A stretch of 64,000 nt of DNA from Klebsormidium nitens (taxonomy: Eukaryota; Streptophyta; Klebsormidiophyceae; Klebsormidiales; Klebsormidiaceae), in the NCBI GenBank assembly GCA_000708835.1, contig DF237332.1, positions 26,461 to 90,460 of the forward strand. The letters run 5' to 3'. A program made the translations under genes and the position numbers. Below the pieces are notes generated by a model. That model ran no database searches, had not been told where the DNA came from, and saw only the letters and a list, made by a program, of their open reading frames with translations. Position 1 is the stretch's first letter, and every line of letters begins with the position of its first letter. Below, one piece after another: positions 35,882 through 46,790 of the stretch.

Positions 35882-37316
35882 ACAGCTGCTACTGCATCAG
35901 GACGCAGCCATTTTTGATCTGTATCTACATAGGACGGTAGGATAAAAGAGAGGGTCACTGACGCGTTTATCTAAGCTCCCATGTGTTGTATGTTGAAGTC
36001 TCGCTCAAACACTAAAGCCATGGGTGCATGGTTTCTCAAGCGAGCCATCAGATTCCCCTTGAGTAACCACCGGGTCAACAATCCATCCACAATGATCCCT
36101 AGCTGTCCAGTCCAACACCAACCTTTGCATAAACGGCTTCAAATGGCAGAAAACGTCCTCAGATGTACCCTGTTCCACCACGTTTGATCTCTTACCGTTG
36201 ACCTATGAATAGGCTGCTTCATCGATTGCGTGCCTGCCGCACCGGAAGTGTCGTCTAGGTAAGAGGCCGGAAACCAACCAGAGCCCTGCCGTCAATGCAC
36301 ATGCATGCAGATTACCAAATTGTGACAGAAACGTTTGGCAATCAGTGCATGGCACATCTGGCGCCCGGTCATTGTTGGCTTATGTACGTATGTTGGCCGG
36401 AATACATGCATCGATCATGTTGGACGCGACGCACGCGCAGCCTGGCTTGGATATCATATAGAGACATGGCAGCTATATCTAACATACATACAAGGCCGCC
36501 GACTCTGCATATGTCTGCAGTGAATTATATTGTTGGTCGCCACAAAGTGGTGACAATCGCAAGCATAATATTGGTGAGGAGCTGCATGGCCCCGGCCATG
36601 CACCAGGCGTCCATGAATACTGTAAGTACATACCAGCCTAGATACATACGGTGCGACTCAGACGGTTCACGGCTTCGACAAGTTTGAACATGTGCGTGCC
36701 AGACTATGCAGTCCTGCGACATGTTCGCATCCATGCGCATGCAAGCGCGGGCCAGCAGGCCTACTTTTCTACACGCGCTCTGCAGGTTATTCTAGTCAAA
36801 GTGGCGCTCAGACTGGGCAATCGTTCGAGCCGCCTGGCCTTGGTTGGGATAAGACCTCGCTAACAACAGCTCCGGTCTGATTGAAGCCGCCTCTTGGATA
36901 TCTTGTGAGCATTACGTTGAAAGTGCCAAGGTGAGTGTTGACAGTGTGACAAACTCTACCACTACATACGTCGTGAACAAGACCCTTTCAATTTTGGAAC
37001 AGTAACCACCTTTGCCGATGCTCAAAGAATCTGCCCGTTCGTAAATAAGTGGACCTAGATTGTTGCAAATGACTCTCGCATCGCCAGGCAGAGCGCCAAG
37101 CCCGCTGCCCCTTCTCCTTATCTCAGCTGGTTCTGAATCTCATTAGAGAGAAGTCGGCTTCTTACGACATCTCGTCTTAATCAAAAGTGTGTGTATGTAC
37201 CGCCACATTGCTCAAGCGGGTATGAAAAAGAATCAAAAGCGACCTGCAATGGCTTACAGTTTCTCAATGAATCATACCAAACAGGGTGACCGTTTTCCAG
37301 CGGGTGAACCAAGATG
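35882..37316. other. Intergenic region between convergent genes
   Basis: The region holds the 3' flanks of the two-TM gene (+) and the DUF212 gene (-). It is rich in ATGCATG and TACATAC words. Open frames such as 36295-36687 are of low complexity with no recognisable product. Confidence 0.55.
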
Positions 37317-39784
37317 CTAGACAACTGCGAACCGGCTCTGCGGGTACCACAACGCCACTAGCAGGCCCACAGCCGCTCCACCCAAGACTTGGAGTGGCGT
37401 GTGACCCAGCAACTCCTTCAACTTTATTTCGCCGACTGGGTGGCCTTCGTACATGTCTTCAATCATCCGGTTCAAAACCTGAAGAGAAACAGCAGGCCTT
37501 CAGTCCCTGCACGGCTACTCAAAGATTTTGATGCTTCTTCGGCAACAAGAACGTAATAAGGAACTGGGGTGCAGAAGCGGTCGACGGCCTTGTTTCAGAC
37601 GCATACGTCTGGACGTTGCAGACAGTCGGTCAGAACGAAGCCGTTGACCAAACGCAGATGACAGCCGGTTTCGTGCGAAGTCATTGCTATCGAACAAGAA
37701 GAGAAGATGGTCAAGGACAGAAACGCCAGAGGACCGCCGAGAAGGCAGCGGACATAAGGCCAGTGTTTCTATCAGCTAGTTAGCACTGAATTAGAAGCAT
37801 TCAAACCGCATGTATGTGATAAGATGGGGCGATGACTGCTGAGAGCGGAAGCTTGGAACAAAGGCCAACTCTTCCGTGCATTACGGGTCTGACCCAGTGA
37901 GTCGGAACCAAGAGGCTTGGATAATCAGACCATTCTTCGCTATGCTGGAGATTTTAAGGCTCGGATACCATTGGACAGAGACGAGTAGAAGCTTCAGGAC
38001 TGCTATCTGCCTGTTGGCGAGCAGTTGGCAAAGTGCAGATAAGGGGAGCGCAGCCGGGGTAACTTGAAGTCCGAAGAAGAAGTGACCTCTGAGGTCATAT
38101 ACCCATTGTAAAAAGCACGGGACGAAAAACCGTTGGGTCAAATCTCAAGCATCTTAAGGTGAAAATCAAGTGAAACGGAGGACGGCCAAAGAAAGATTTG
38201 AGCCGTCAACATTGCCCCGTGTCGCCTGCTCCCTCATAAGCACGTACATCGGGGGCCCTACATGTACATCAGGCGGCAAAAGCAGAAGCAAAAGTGACAA
38301 AGAAGCAGTACGACTACCCTGTCAAAAGAGAGCGGCAAGAGCGGTTACAACAGAGGGCAAGACATGGTGGAGAGGCCCTTCGATTTTCAAAGGACGCTCT
38401 ACAAAAAATGACATACTCTAAGCTAGACGTGTTATTAAAAAGGCAGTGGCCAAAGAGCGAAATGTGTTGAAACTGGTTGAAACTGGTTGAAACTGGTTGA
38501 ACTGGTTGAAAGTGGTTGAAACTGGTTGAAGCCCGATTCCTAGGGAGCGTCCACCTTGATCTGATTCACAGCGCGCATCACATCTGGTCTGAGTACAATT
38601 TCCAGGCTCAAGGTCTACCCTACCCAAGCAGGACAGAATGACACACAAGTGGTTTACACAAGTGGTTTGAAACAGCCGGATCCGACTTCCTTTCCCTCTG
38701 CTTGTGTACAGTTTGTCAGTGCATCTCGTTACACCACACAGAACACGAAGGGTGTCAGAATCCAGGAAAGGCAGACCTTTCTTCTTGGGCAATGACCGCT
38801 TGCCGAATAAAAGAGCCAAAGCAAAGGAGAAGAATGAAAAACCAGACTCGCGTGCGTGCTCTTGAGCGCTCTCATCCTCGAACAAAAATGGAAAGCAGGT
38901 CCGGTGAAGCACACTCAAGAAAGGCCAAAGACGGAAGGAAGGCCGCTTACCTCAGCCTGCTTCCCAGCGTGCAGCCGCACCCCCGCCGCGTCGTACATAA
39001 CAATCAAGCTGAACCCAAGCGCCACCGGGAAAAGCGTCCCCGAGACCCCGTGCACGATCGCGACGCTCGTGGTCAGCGCCACGCACAGGCTGCTGTGCGA
39101 CGACGGCATGCCGCCGGACGCGACCAGCTTCCTGATGTCGAGACGGCCCTCCTTGTAGAGCGTCGTGACCACTTTCAGGCCCTGCGCGAGCGTCCAGGCA
39201 ATGAACGCCGACATGAACGTCGGGTTCCTGCGCAAGGAGCGGCAGAAGTCGGAGACGGCGGCGGGGTAGGCGGCGGGGAGGAGGAGGGCCGTGCTCATTA
39301 GGGCGGTGGAGGGGGGCGGGGTTTGGGGAGGGTTTGAGGGGTTGGATAGGCCAGGGTCAGAGCGGTTGAGGCGGCGGAGGAGGGAGAGGAGCGGGGCGCT
39401 CAGGTGCCAGTAGGCAACGGCAAGGGCGGCGAAAGCTAGGTGTGAAATGTGGGCGCCGAGGGCAGTGCGCAGCGACGGGACTAGTTTCATTGCAACCCCG
39501 CGCGCCGACGCTGTCACGAAGCTGCATTGTGCGGCGCGGTTTCGTTGGCTGCCTGGTCTTCTCAAATCGGCCGCAGCATTGCTGAGCTGGCGTCCTAAGA
39601 GGCCCTTTGCTAATTGCGGTGTGTGCGCTCCTTTTCTATGGTGGGTGCAATCAAACCTCCGGTTGCCCCCTGGGCTTAGCAACAGGCTCTGGCTACCGAG
39701 TGTGCTTCGCTCTCTCCTTTGTTGGGGAGTGCCTGTTGGGGCGCACGCGCCCCGCACTAATGTGTGAGCCGCCGCGCCAGCCAT
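37317..39784 (-). CDS. DUF212 (PAP2/vanadium-haloperoxidase-related) membrane protein
   Basis: Two exons join in phase: 39784-38951 and 37478-37317, giving 331 residues, with a 1472-bp intron. Family hallmarks are in order: NPTFMSAFIAWTLAQGLKVV (about 185-205), GGMPSSHSSLCVALTTSVA (about 222-240), a TM with LIVMYDAAGVRLHAGKQAEV and, in exon 2, VLNRMIEDMYEG and LKELLGHTPLQVLGGAAVG. These are the conserved blocks of plant proteins annotated as acid phosphatase/vanadium-dependent haloperoxidase-related. The first 100 residues are basic and Ala/Ser/Arg-rich and could target a plastid, though an internal Met (MKLVPSLRTAL) could be the real start. The substrate is unknown for the family. The last TM and stop (SRFAVV) are intact. 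Confidence 0.9.
38466..38531. repeat. 10-bp minisatellite GTTGAAACTG in intron
   Basis: About six and a half direct copies of GTTGAAACTG lie head to tail, one copy one base short and one with AGTG. They sit in the single large intron of the DUF212 gene. A simple replication-slippage repeat; no function is evident. Confidence 0.9.
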
Positions 39785-40515
39785 TGACCGTCAAGATCTC
39801 AGAGTTAGCGCAATGCAGAGAAAAGAGGTTGGACGTTTCAAGTGGTGGCTTTTCTGTGCGAGAGTTGAAGGCGTGCTAAGTTTGATGTAAGGGCTGCTGA
39901 ACTAGCTTATGTCTTCACTTCTGCTGGCGGGCTCTGAAGCTATTGCCATTGGCGGAGGGGCGAAGGCTGTGCCTGAACGGGACCTGCAAAAGACACCACT
40001 GCATTGGTGCTTGAATCGCCTTCAAGGTCAATACATCGTCCAAGAGAACAAATCCGCTTTTGCAGAGATCTTGAAGTCCAAGCTCAAGTTTTGAACCTCT
40101 GGCCAATTTGAATTTCCTGCTAGCTTCAAACAGGTAGCCGGAAGTACCTACCCGCCGGTGTAGGAGGGTCGACCGCCTGGAATCCAGGATGTAGACTGCT
40201 TGCAATCGATATCGGGGCCCGGTGCCTGAGAACCGGTTCTCTAAATTGCAATATGGCGGCGGAGTGGAGTCTTCAGACTCTTCACCAGCGAAACGATCAA
40301 GCTCAGGTTTGCGAACTCTGGGGCCTGCCTTTTCAGATCTGCAGGACAACGCAAGTGTCTTTCAAAAGTCTTCCAACTTCAAGCAAGCACTTCCAGAGGA
40401 GCTGTGCCTGCTCTATCCAAAATTTTCAGACGCCACCTCTCCTAGCAGCCTCCGACTTTGCTTTCAAGACTGAAACTGAGCCCCCTCTCCTTGTGTAAGT
40501 TCGCAAAAAGTTGCG
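39785..40515. other. Divergent promoter region of DUF212 and eIF2B-alpha genes
   Basis: A 731-bp interval separates two divergent start codons. Open frames at 39909-40094 and 40222-40498 have no recognisable product. No specific motif is identified. Confidence 0.5.
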
Positions 40516-43500
40516 ATGGCCGTCCGGTGGCAGGCGCAAGGCCAGCCTGCTGTCACCGATGAGTGGTTGAGCCAGGCAGCAAACTCGAGGCATCCGCCAG
40601 GTGAGTAGCCTTAACCGTCCGTTCGTGGTGGCAGTCTGCAAATCAAGCAAGTTTAGCAGTTCCAGTTCTTCACCGCAATGGTGGCACTGTTTCAGCATTT
40701 GACTTGTTGAGAGTGCGGAATGGATACCGCAATTAGTACAGTCTTGTTCTAATGTTTGGTGGGAACATTTGATCCTGACTAATGTTACATTCTGATGCCC
40801 ATTCTATTGGTGATGCTTCTGATAGCTGTGCGCCTGTGGGGAGCTTGAGTTGGATTATGTATATGTAGAGGCGGCACTCCGTTTCAGCTTGCGTCTTGCC
40901 GGATCATATGCGGCCTCCTTTGAGAACAAGACAGGCTGTAATATATACTTTGGCGGGAGTGACAGTTGAATCAATGCACAGACGGCGGCATTTTCAGCCC
41001 AAAGGGCCTATCTTGTTCTACTGGGGTTGTGTGTGCCAACTATCTTCCCAAGGCACGTCAGCTTTTGCAAGGCATCCCAAGATGAATGCGCTGGTGTATG
41101 CTGCTTGTGCTTGCAAAGTGTCCCGGGGAAGATTCCGTTTGGATCTTGTTGTTTTGGTGGTGCTATGTTCAGTAGCGCTCACTTTCACGAGTGAGCACGG
41201 TCGTTCATAGGATTATGCTTGTTGAAATAGTCCACAGGATCTAGACCGGCTTGCACTTAGACTGCTGTCCCTCAGAGCTATGCACTCTCAGTCCTCATGT
41301 TCGCAGCTGATTTGTAAGCTCCTAAAACAGGAGTGGTAGAGGACTTTGACTTTCTACACCATGATTGGAGGGCCCGCAAACAAACGTGGTTACGCGCCTG
41401 ACAGAGCATGGAGTCTTTCGTCCTTCCTTGAAGAAATCATCCATCTGCTTGGACGCACCCCGTAACCATAATTTATGGAACATGAGAAAGATGGTTCACA
41501 TGGAGTTTAGTACAGGACTTTTAAATGTCGACCGGCCACCACTAAGGCCCAGGAAAGCGCTTAACAAGGGGCGTTTGAGTGATGTTGAAACCCGCCTTTT
41601 TACAGAGGAGCGGCCCTCGGTTCGTGCGCACCGGTTGACCGGCACTCTCTGAGACACACGGGAAACGGCCAACATGATTCTGTAGAAGACGTTGATTGTC
41701 GATCCCCAGTATCTCGGTTAAGTGAGTCGAACCTCAAACCCTGCGTTTCTACAGAGGAGCGGCCCTCGGTGCGTGCGCACCGGTTGACTGGCGATCTCCG
41801 AGACACACGAGAAACGGCCAACATGAGCGTGGTGGAAGACTTTGACTACTGGCGGGGGAAGCCGGACCTGGCGGTGGCGGTGGCGGCCATTAAGGCGCTG
41901 ACAGCTGTCATCAAACGGAGCAAAGCGACCACCATGATGGGCCTCGAGATCGAGCTCAAGAGGGCGTCCGAGGAGCTCAAGGTGAGCGCCTGTGCGGACA
42001 ATATCGGACACGTTTTGGACGCATGTGAACAAAGTCTCTATCTTTTGGAGACATTCTGGACATTTCTGGACACGCGTCAAACATGGACTCTGTTTGGGTG
42101 CTGAATATTGAACGGCAGTGAATGTTGTCCCTTACAAGAGGGAGGCTCGCGAGTTGAAGAGGTCGGCCCTTCGAATGCACTCTGAGCGATCCGCGTATGC
42201 TTTACTGTTAGAACTCGGTGAACGCTGCAAAGCAAGCCCACGGCAACGCTGGACTGGAAACGAAACGAAGGAAGGCGTTTGAGGGTGTTCACCTCAGGGT
42301 TGTCTGCAACTGCTCTCTGATGCTCTTCGTCTTTCGTTCAGCGGCTGGGGCACGGCTCCTCAAATGACTCTCACAACTATGTTGACTCTCACAACTATAA
42401 AACAAGCTCTTGAACAGAGTAGCTGGTTTTCCCGGCAACTTCGGTATAGGCTTCACGTTCGTATAGTTTGCTTGGGGGCAAAGGGGCAATATGCGATACC
42501 TGAAAGCGTCTTCGGAACCACGAGAATCTTGGACTCTTGACATGCTGTCAAGCTGGCCGTTTGGGTTCCCATTGAGGCTCGTTGTGAGCCGGTTGGACGA
42601 GCGTGCGTGAGCCTTCAACGTTCGTGTCCATTCGGGTGTCAATTCCTGTCAGACGTCACTAGTTGTGTCTTTGTGGCGCCCTTAACTTCCGGCATTCATC
42701 AGATACTGGCACCAGAAAGACTTGGAACGGAAGGAGCGGTTCCAGGTATCTGTGCGATCATGTCAACTTTTTCGCTACGAGCGCGGATTCACTGCACTTG
42801 AATCAGAACTAAAGAGCATACATTGTCGAAGCTTACGCGCCAGTCAAGATCCATGGAGCGTTCTTCGTCTTCCCAATCCAGAACCAAGTTTGGTCATCCA
42901 TTTTTGGTAGCTTGTCAATTCCTGATAGTTCCTTCAAGAATCGCATCCGCAAGTGGGTGAGAAGAAGTGTGTCCTTCGTCAACACTCTGCCAGAAGATGA
43001 CTCCGTTTCCGTCGCTTCAGGAGCGAGAAAAGTCGTCCATCTCACTTGCGGCGGGCTGCGAGTTGTTCCTGCGCTTTGTCACGCGGACGTCAGCACTGGA
43101 GCACGAGGACATCAACGCGGGGAAGGAGCGGCTCATCGAGCGGGGGGAACAGTTCTCGGAAATCTCCATTAAGGTGAGACTCTGCAGCCTGATTTGCTTC
43201 CTTTCGTAACGTCGTTCTTTCGGGGATCGTCTAAAACTGTATCGATTAGTTCATAGGATCCTTTTCATGCCAGTTTGATGTGGAACCTTCTGTCCGCGGA
43301 GGCACCACTTCCTTGGAGATCCTTGTGAGACTATTCAGGCCGACTCTGTCAAACCTGTTGGGGCTTTTTGGGGGGAAACACGGAGTTCTTCATCAAGGTG
43401 AGACCTTTCAGCCCGGCGTGGGTCGATTCTGTGGGGTCCTTCCCTCCCCATTTTGACATTCTTCAAACCAGTCAATCCGTAGCGTTCTCCCACGCCAATC

Positions 43501-45892
43501 TGACATGAAAAACCAGTCCGCGGGGGAATGGTTTTCGGAGGTTTTTTACCACGGCGAGGTGTTCTCTGTCCAATCTGTAGGGTGCTTCCCGCACCCTCTT
43601 GGCGCAAGATCTGAAGTGGTGTTCTTAACCGGAGCTCGTTAATAGACGGCCAGCGATTCCTTGGAGCACTCAATCAAGGTAATACTTTGTAGTCCGCTTG
43701 GTCCGTTTACAGGTCCGTCCTTTACCCAGTTTGACGTGAGCGGAATCAGTCGGTTTGTAGGGTCCTCACTAGCATCTTGGCTTATCGTCATCTCGCTAGG
43801 GTTTGATGAGTTGGAGGTCGCCCCTTTCTGCAGGCGCGGCAAACGATCTCCAAGGTGGGCGCGGACTTTGTGCGGGACGGGTGCACCATTCTGACGCACG
43901 GCGTGTCGAGGGTCGTGGTGTCGCTGCTCAAGCTGGCGGCGTCGCAAGGGAAACACTTCAGCGTCATCTGCCCAGGTGTGCCCATTTGAAAGTTACTCAG
44001 GTTTCGGTTATTCGTTTTTGGTTTCTTGTCTGTTAGTTTATGGTTATTTCCCCCCCCTTGTTTTCGGTTTTATTTTTAGTATTGGGTTTATGTCTGGTTT
44101 CCGTTTTTACTTTTTAGTTGATTTTTGGTTTAGCGTGTGCGGTTTACCAGGTTAAGAGCCTGAAAGTTCTGGACGAGCCAAACATTGCGTTGTGTCACGA
44201 AGGCGAGGGAAGCTGGACACGAAAACTTCTCGGCTGCAAGCGAAGGGACGAGTCATGTGTAAGTAGGTTCTCGTTTTCCGTGTTCGCTTCTTCATGCTCA
44301 CTTCGAGGTATACTCGTCAAGCATTGTAACGGCAGCAATCCTCCAGAAGAAGGGCGCGCACTGCGCCGAGTTGCGGGATCCCCCTATGGAAGAAGGGATG
44401 AGAGGAACGAGCGCATTGAGACAACCCGGAAGCTGCTGGAAATGCTGAAACGCCCCTGTAAGCTGCCCAGCCATCTCTTAAACTTGAGTGCAGGATTCAA
44501 ACGATGGCCCAACGCAAAAGAACTTCCAAGTAGTTGCCACTGATCGCTAGAGACCATTCTTGAGAAAATTCTTCTTACTGCTCAAAGAGCGTCGATACCT
44601 TCGTCGTTTGTTACTTCTTAAAGACAGACGGACCGACGGCAAGCGAACTTGAACGGCAGAAGTTTGACGCTAGCAGCGGAGTCGTCGTTCGCTGCCAGCG
44701 TTTCTTTCTTGACGGTGTCAATGCTTCTTTCAGAGGGTGCGCCGAACGGAAAGGGCATCCAGACGGCACGCGAGCGGACAGGTGTCGGCATCCCGGTGAC
44801 GCTGATCCTGGACACCGGCGTTGCTTACGTCAGAGACCACATTTGACACAGTCGTATGTCTCTTCGCTTATTGCTTTTCTCAACGCTGACACAGTGTCAA
44901 CTTTTGTCCAGAGGGCCGGCCGGACGGCAAGGGCATCCAAACGGCACGCGAGCTGACAGCTGTCGGCATCCCGGTGACGCTGATCCTGGACACCGGCGTT
45001 GCTTACGTCATGGAGCGTGTCGACATGGTGCTGTGCGGTGCGGAGGGCGTGGTCGAGAGCGGCGGCATCATCAACAACCTGGGCACGTACCAGATCGCGG
45101 TCGTGGCGCGGGCTTTTAATAAGCCGGTGTACGTCGCCGCGGAGAGCTATAAGGTATGTGCGCCGTGCTTGCTCCGATACGTGGAAGCTTTGTGAACGCC
45201 TCCTTTTTGATGTTTGTCTCTGAAGTGCTTGCGACGAATTTTGCTAATGTTTATTCAGACGCGAAGAAGTTTGGGTGACGCGAGCTTTCAATAAGCCGGT
45301 TTACGTCGCTGTAGAGAGTTACAAGGTGCGTAAGCGGGGCCTCTTGTAAACCGCTGTACAGTTTCCGCGAATCTCTTTTTTGTTTGGTGATTCCCTCTAT
45401 GTTTCGTTTTTGAGATCATAGCACGCCAGAGTGGCCCGCGCGTTCAATAAGCCGGTGTTTGTCGCTGCAGAGACTTAATAAGTTACCGTTTGGTAAATGT
45501 CGCTCATTTTAGGGTGCCTGGATGGTGCGCGCGTTTGCCAAGTCGATGCTGATGCTGGTTGTCTTGGGGGGTGGCAAACAAGTCCGAAAGAGGCTATCAA
45601 TACCAAGTCCGTTCTCGAGACCCGTTTCGTTGTCCGGAGGTCGAGGTTCCCTGGATCCAAACACAGGCGCGTGTTGGACGTGCAGTTTGCGCGGCTGTAC
45701 CCGTTGGATCAACGAGATCTGCCCTACGATCCAAAGCCCGTCACCTTTGCCGAGCCGCTGCCGCCCAACATGAAGGTCGACAACCCGTCCCGAGACTACA
45801 CGCCCCCTTCTTGTCTAACGCTGCTTTTCACGGATCTAGGCGTTCTGACGCCTTCCGCCGTCAGTGATGAGCTCATCCAGCTGTACCTATGA
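40516..45892 (+). CDS. Translation initiation factor eIF2B subunit alpha
   Basis: Six exons join in phase: 40516-40600, 41755-41981, 43021-43173, 43834-43975, 44912-45153 and 45686-45892, giving 351 residues. eIF2B is the GDP-GTP exchange factor for eIF2; alpha is the regulatory subunit that dimerises in the decamer centre. Matches run the full length: VVEDFDYWRGKPDLAVAVAAI, SISLAAGCELFLRFVTRTSA, DGCTILTHGVSRVV, EGRPDGKGIQTAREL, CGAEGVVESGGIINNLGTYQ, YVAAESYKFARLYPLDQRDL and the classic C-terminus LLFTDLGVLTPSAVSDELIQLYL. Exon 1 gives a plant-type N-terminus with VTDEWLSQA, and the 5' part of exon 2 stays open in the right phase, so I start at 40516 rather than at the ATG at 41823. The introns contain many decayed copies of the exon edges. 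Confidence 0.93.
41605..41690 (+). repeat. Decayed copy of eIF2B-alpha exon 2 start
   Basis: The copy begins after an intact TTTTTACAG and repeats the start of exon 2 exactly 150 bp upstream of it (AGGAGCGGCCCTCGGT, GCGCACCGGTTGAC, GAGACACACG, AAACGGCCAACATGA). It then diverges. The duplication extends upstream into the intron. In the phase set by exon 1 it meets a TGA, so inclusion would abort translation. A shorter, older fragment of the same exon (GTGGTAGAGGACTTTGAC) lies at 41333-41350. Confidence 0.85.
43300..43700 (+). repeat. Intron built from four decayed copies of the eIF2B-alpha exon 3 end
   Basis: The real exon 3 ends GAAATCTCCATTAAG at 43173, followed by GTGAGACTCTGCAGCC. Related junctions recur at about 43325 (CCTTGTGAGACTATTCAGGCC), 43397 (CATCAAGGTGAGACCTTTCAG), 43558 (GGCGAGGTGTTCTCTGTCC) and 43678 (CAATCAAGGTAATACTTTGTAG). 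Three are preceded by a G-rich stretch like GCGGGGGGAA, and several are followed by a shared CCAGTTTGACATG-like intron segment. The second and fourth keep a GT donor. Confidence 0.75.
44734..44850 (+). repeat. Decayed copy of eIF2B-alpha exon 5 5' half
   Basis: The copy follows an intact TTCTTTCAG acceptor 178 bp upstream of exon 5. It encodes GKGIQTARERTGVGIPVTLI and LDTGVAYV, nearly identical to the exon. It then loses two bases of the ATGGAG codons and runs into a TGA (RDHI stop). Most of it is over 90 percent identical, so the duplication is recent. Confidence 0.9.
45260..45480 (+). repeat. Two decayed copies of eIF2B-alpha exon 5 3' end
   Basis: Copy one (45263-45325) encodes RAFNKPVYVAVESYK and keeps a donor-like AAG-GTGCGT, 172 bp after the real exon end at 45153. 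Copy two (45431-45478) encodes VARAFNKPVFVAAET and then a TAA, about 150 bp further on. A fainter GCGCGTTTGCCAAG near 45525 may be a fourth member. Confidence 0.88.
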
Positions 45893-46790
45893 CAAACCTT
45901 GCAATAGGGTTTCTAATATGCTCGCTTGGGTTCGAAACATGATAAGGTACCTACCCTTAAAAGGCCAGGATCAGAGATTCTCCGTTCAGGTAACGGCCGC
46001 TGTGTTTCAGCGCAGGACAGTATTCACGTGTTCCAACATCGTGTGGCGTCGCATACGGCTGATGTTGAAATCATGAGACACATGCGTAGGCATGCACTCT
46101 TGTCGAATGTGATTCTTGCATGAGACATGTTACGACAGCCCATTCGCTGGCCTGAGAGTGTAAAACCGTGACAGCTTGTCCGGCGCATGGACACTACAAC
46201 GGATACTTAGCTAGGGGACGGGATCCGGCCTTGCTGTAACTGTTTGCATGGGACTACTGATCGGTAGATGATATATCCAAGAGCTGAATCCTTAATTGAT
46301 TGTCTTCCAGATTGTTAAGCTAAGCCGCTCTCCTAGCGGATGTGAAAATTCTTGGGTCCCCAACGTACGTAGCCGGCGAGCTTGAAGTGAGTCACTCCAA
46401 CATGCAAGTTGGAGTGGACTTGCATGTAAGTAACAATTCGACTTGATCTAAGGTATGCCATGATGAGGTCATGTTTGCGTCTAGCTGGATGCAGGGGTCC
46501 GTTCATGCAGATTCTGAATTGGGCCGAGTCCTTGCAAAGTTACCATGCTCTGGATAACATTTTATGCAATATTGCCGGTATAGCTCTAGCCAGATATGTG
46601 TTGAACTCGCATGTGCTGCATCAAAGCTGGCATGCAGATACGCATATTATTAAGTATTCCATCATAGAAGCAATCCAATTGTAGGATACGAGGTCCCATG
46701 CAATGGCATGGTCAATGTAGAGCCCAGCTAGTACGGGAGCACTCGATCAAGCGGGGGGCAACTGTAATCGACGTGACCTCTAGATGCTAG
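45893..46790. other. Intergenic region between convergent genes
   Basis: The region holds the 3' flanks of eIF2B-alpha (+) and the ankyrin gene (-). It contains a perfect 9-bp hairpin at 46393-46416 (CACTCCAAC and GTTGGAGTG, six-base loop), but the T-run expected of a bacterial-type terminator is absent. No gene is recognised. Confidence 0.5.

Noticed and set aside
41823..41825. ATG at 41823 as the eIF2B-alpha start
   Set aside because: The frame stays open upstream to a good acceptor and joins in phase to an exon carrying the plant-type VTDEWLSQA motif.
46393..46416. Perfect 9-bp hairpin as a terminator
   Set aside because: There is no following T-run, and intrinsic terminators of this type are not expected for nuclear Pol II genes.
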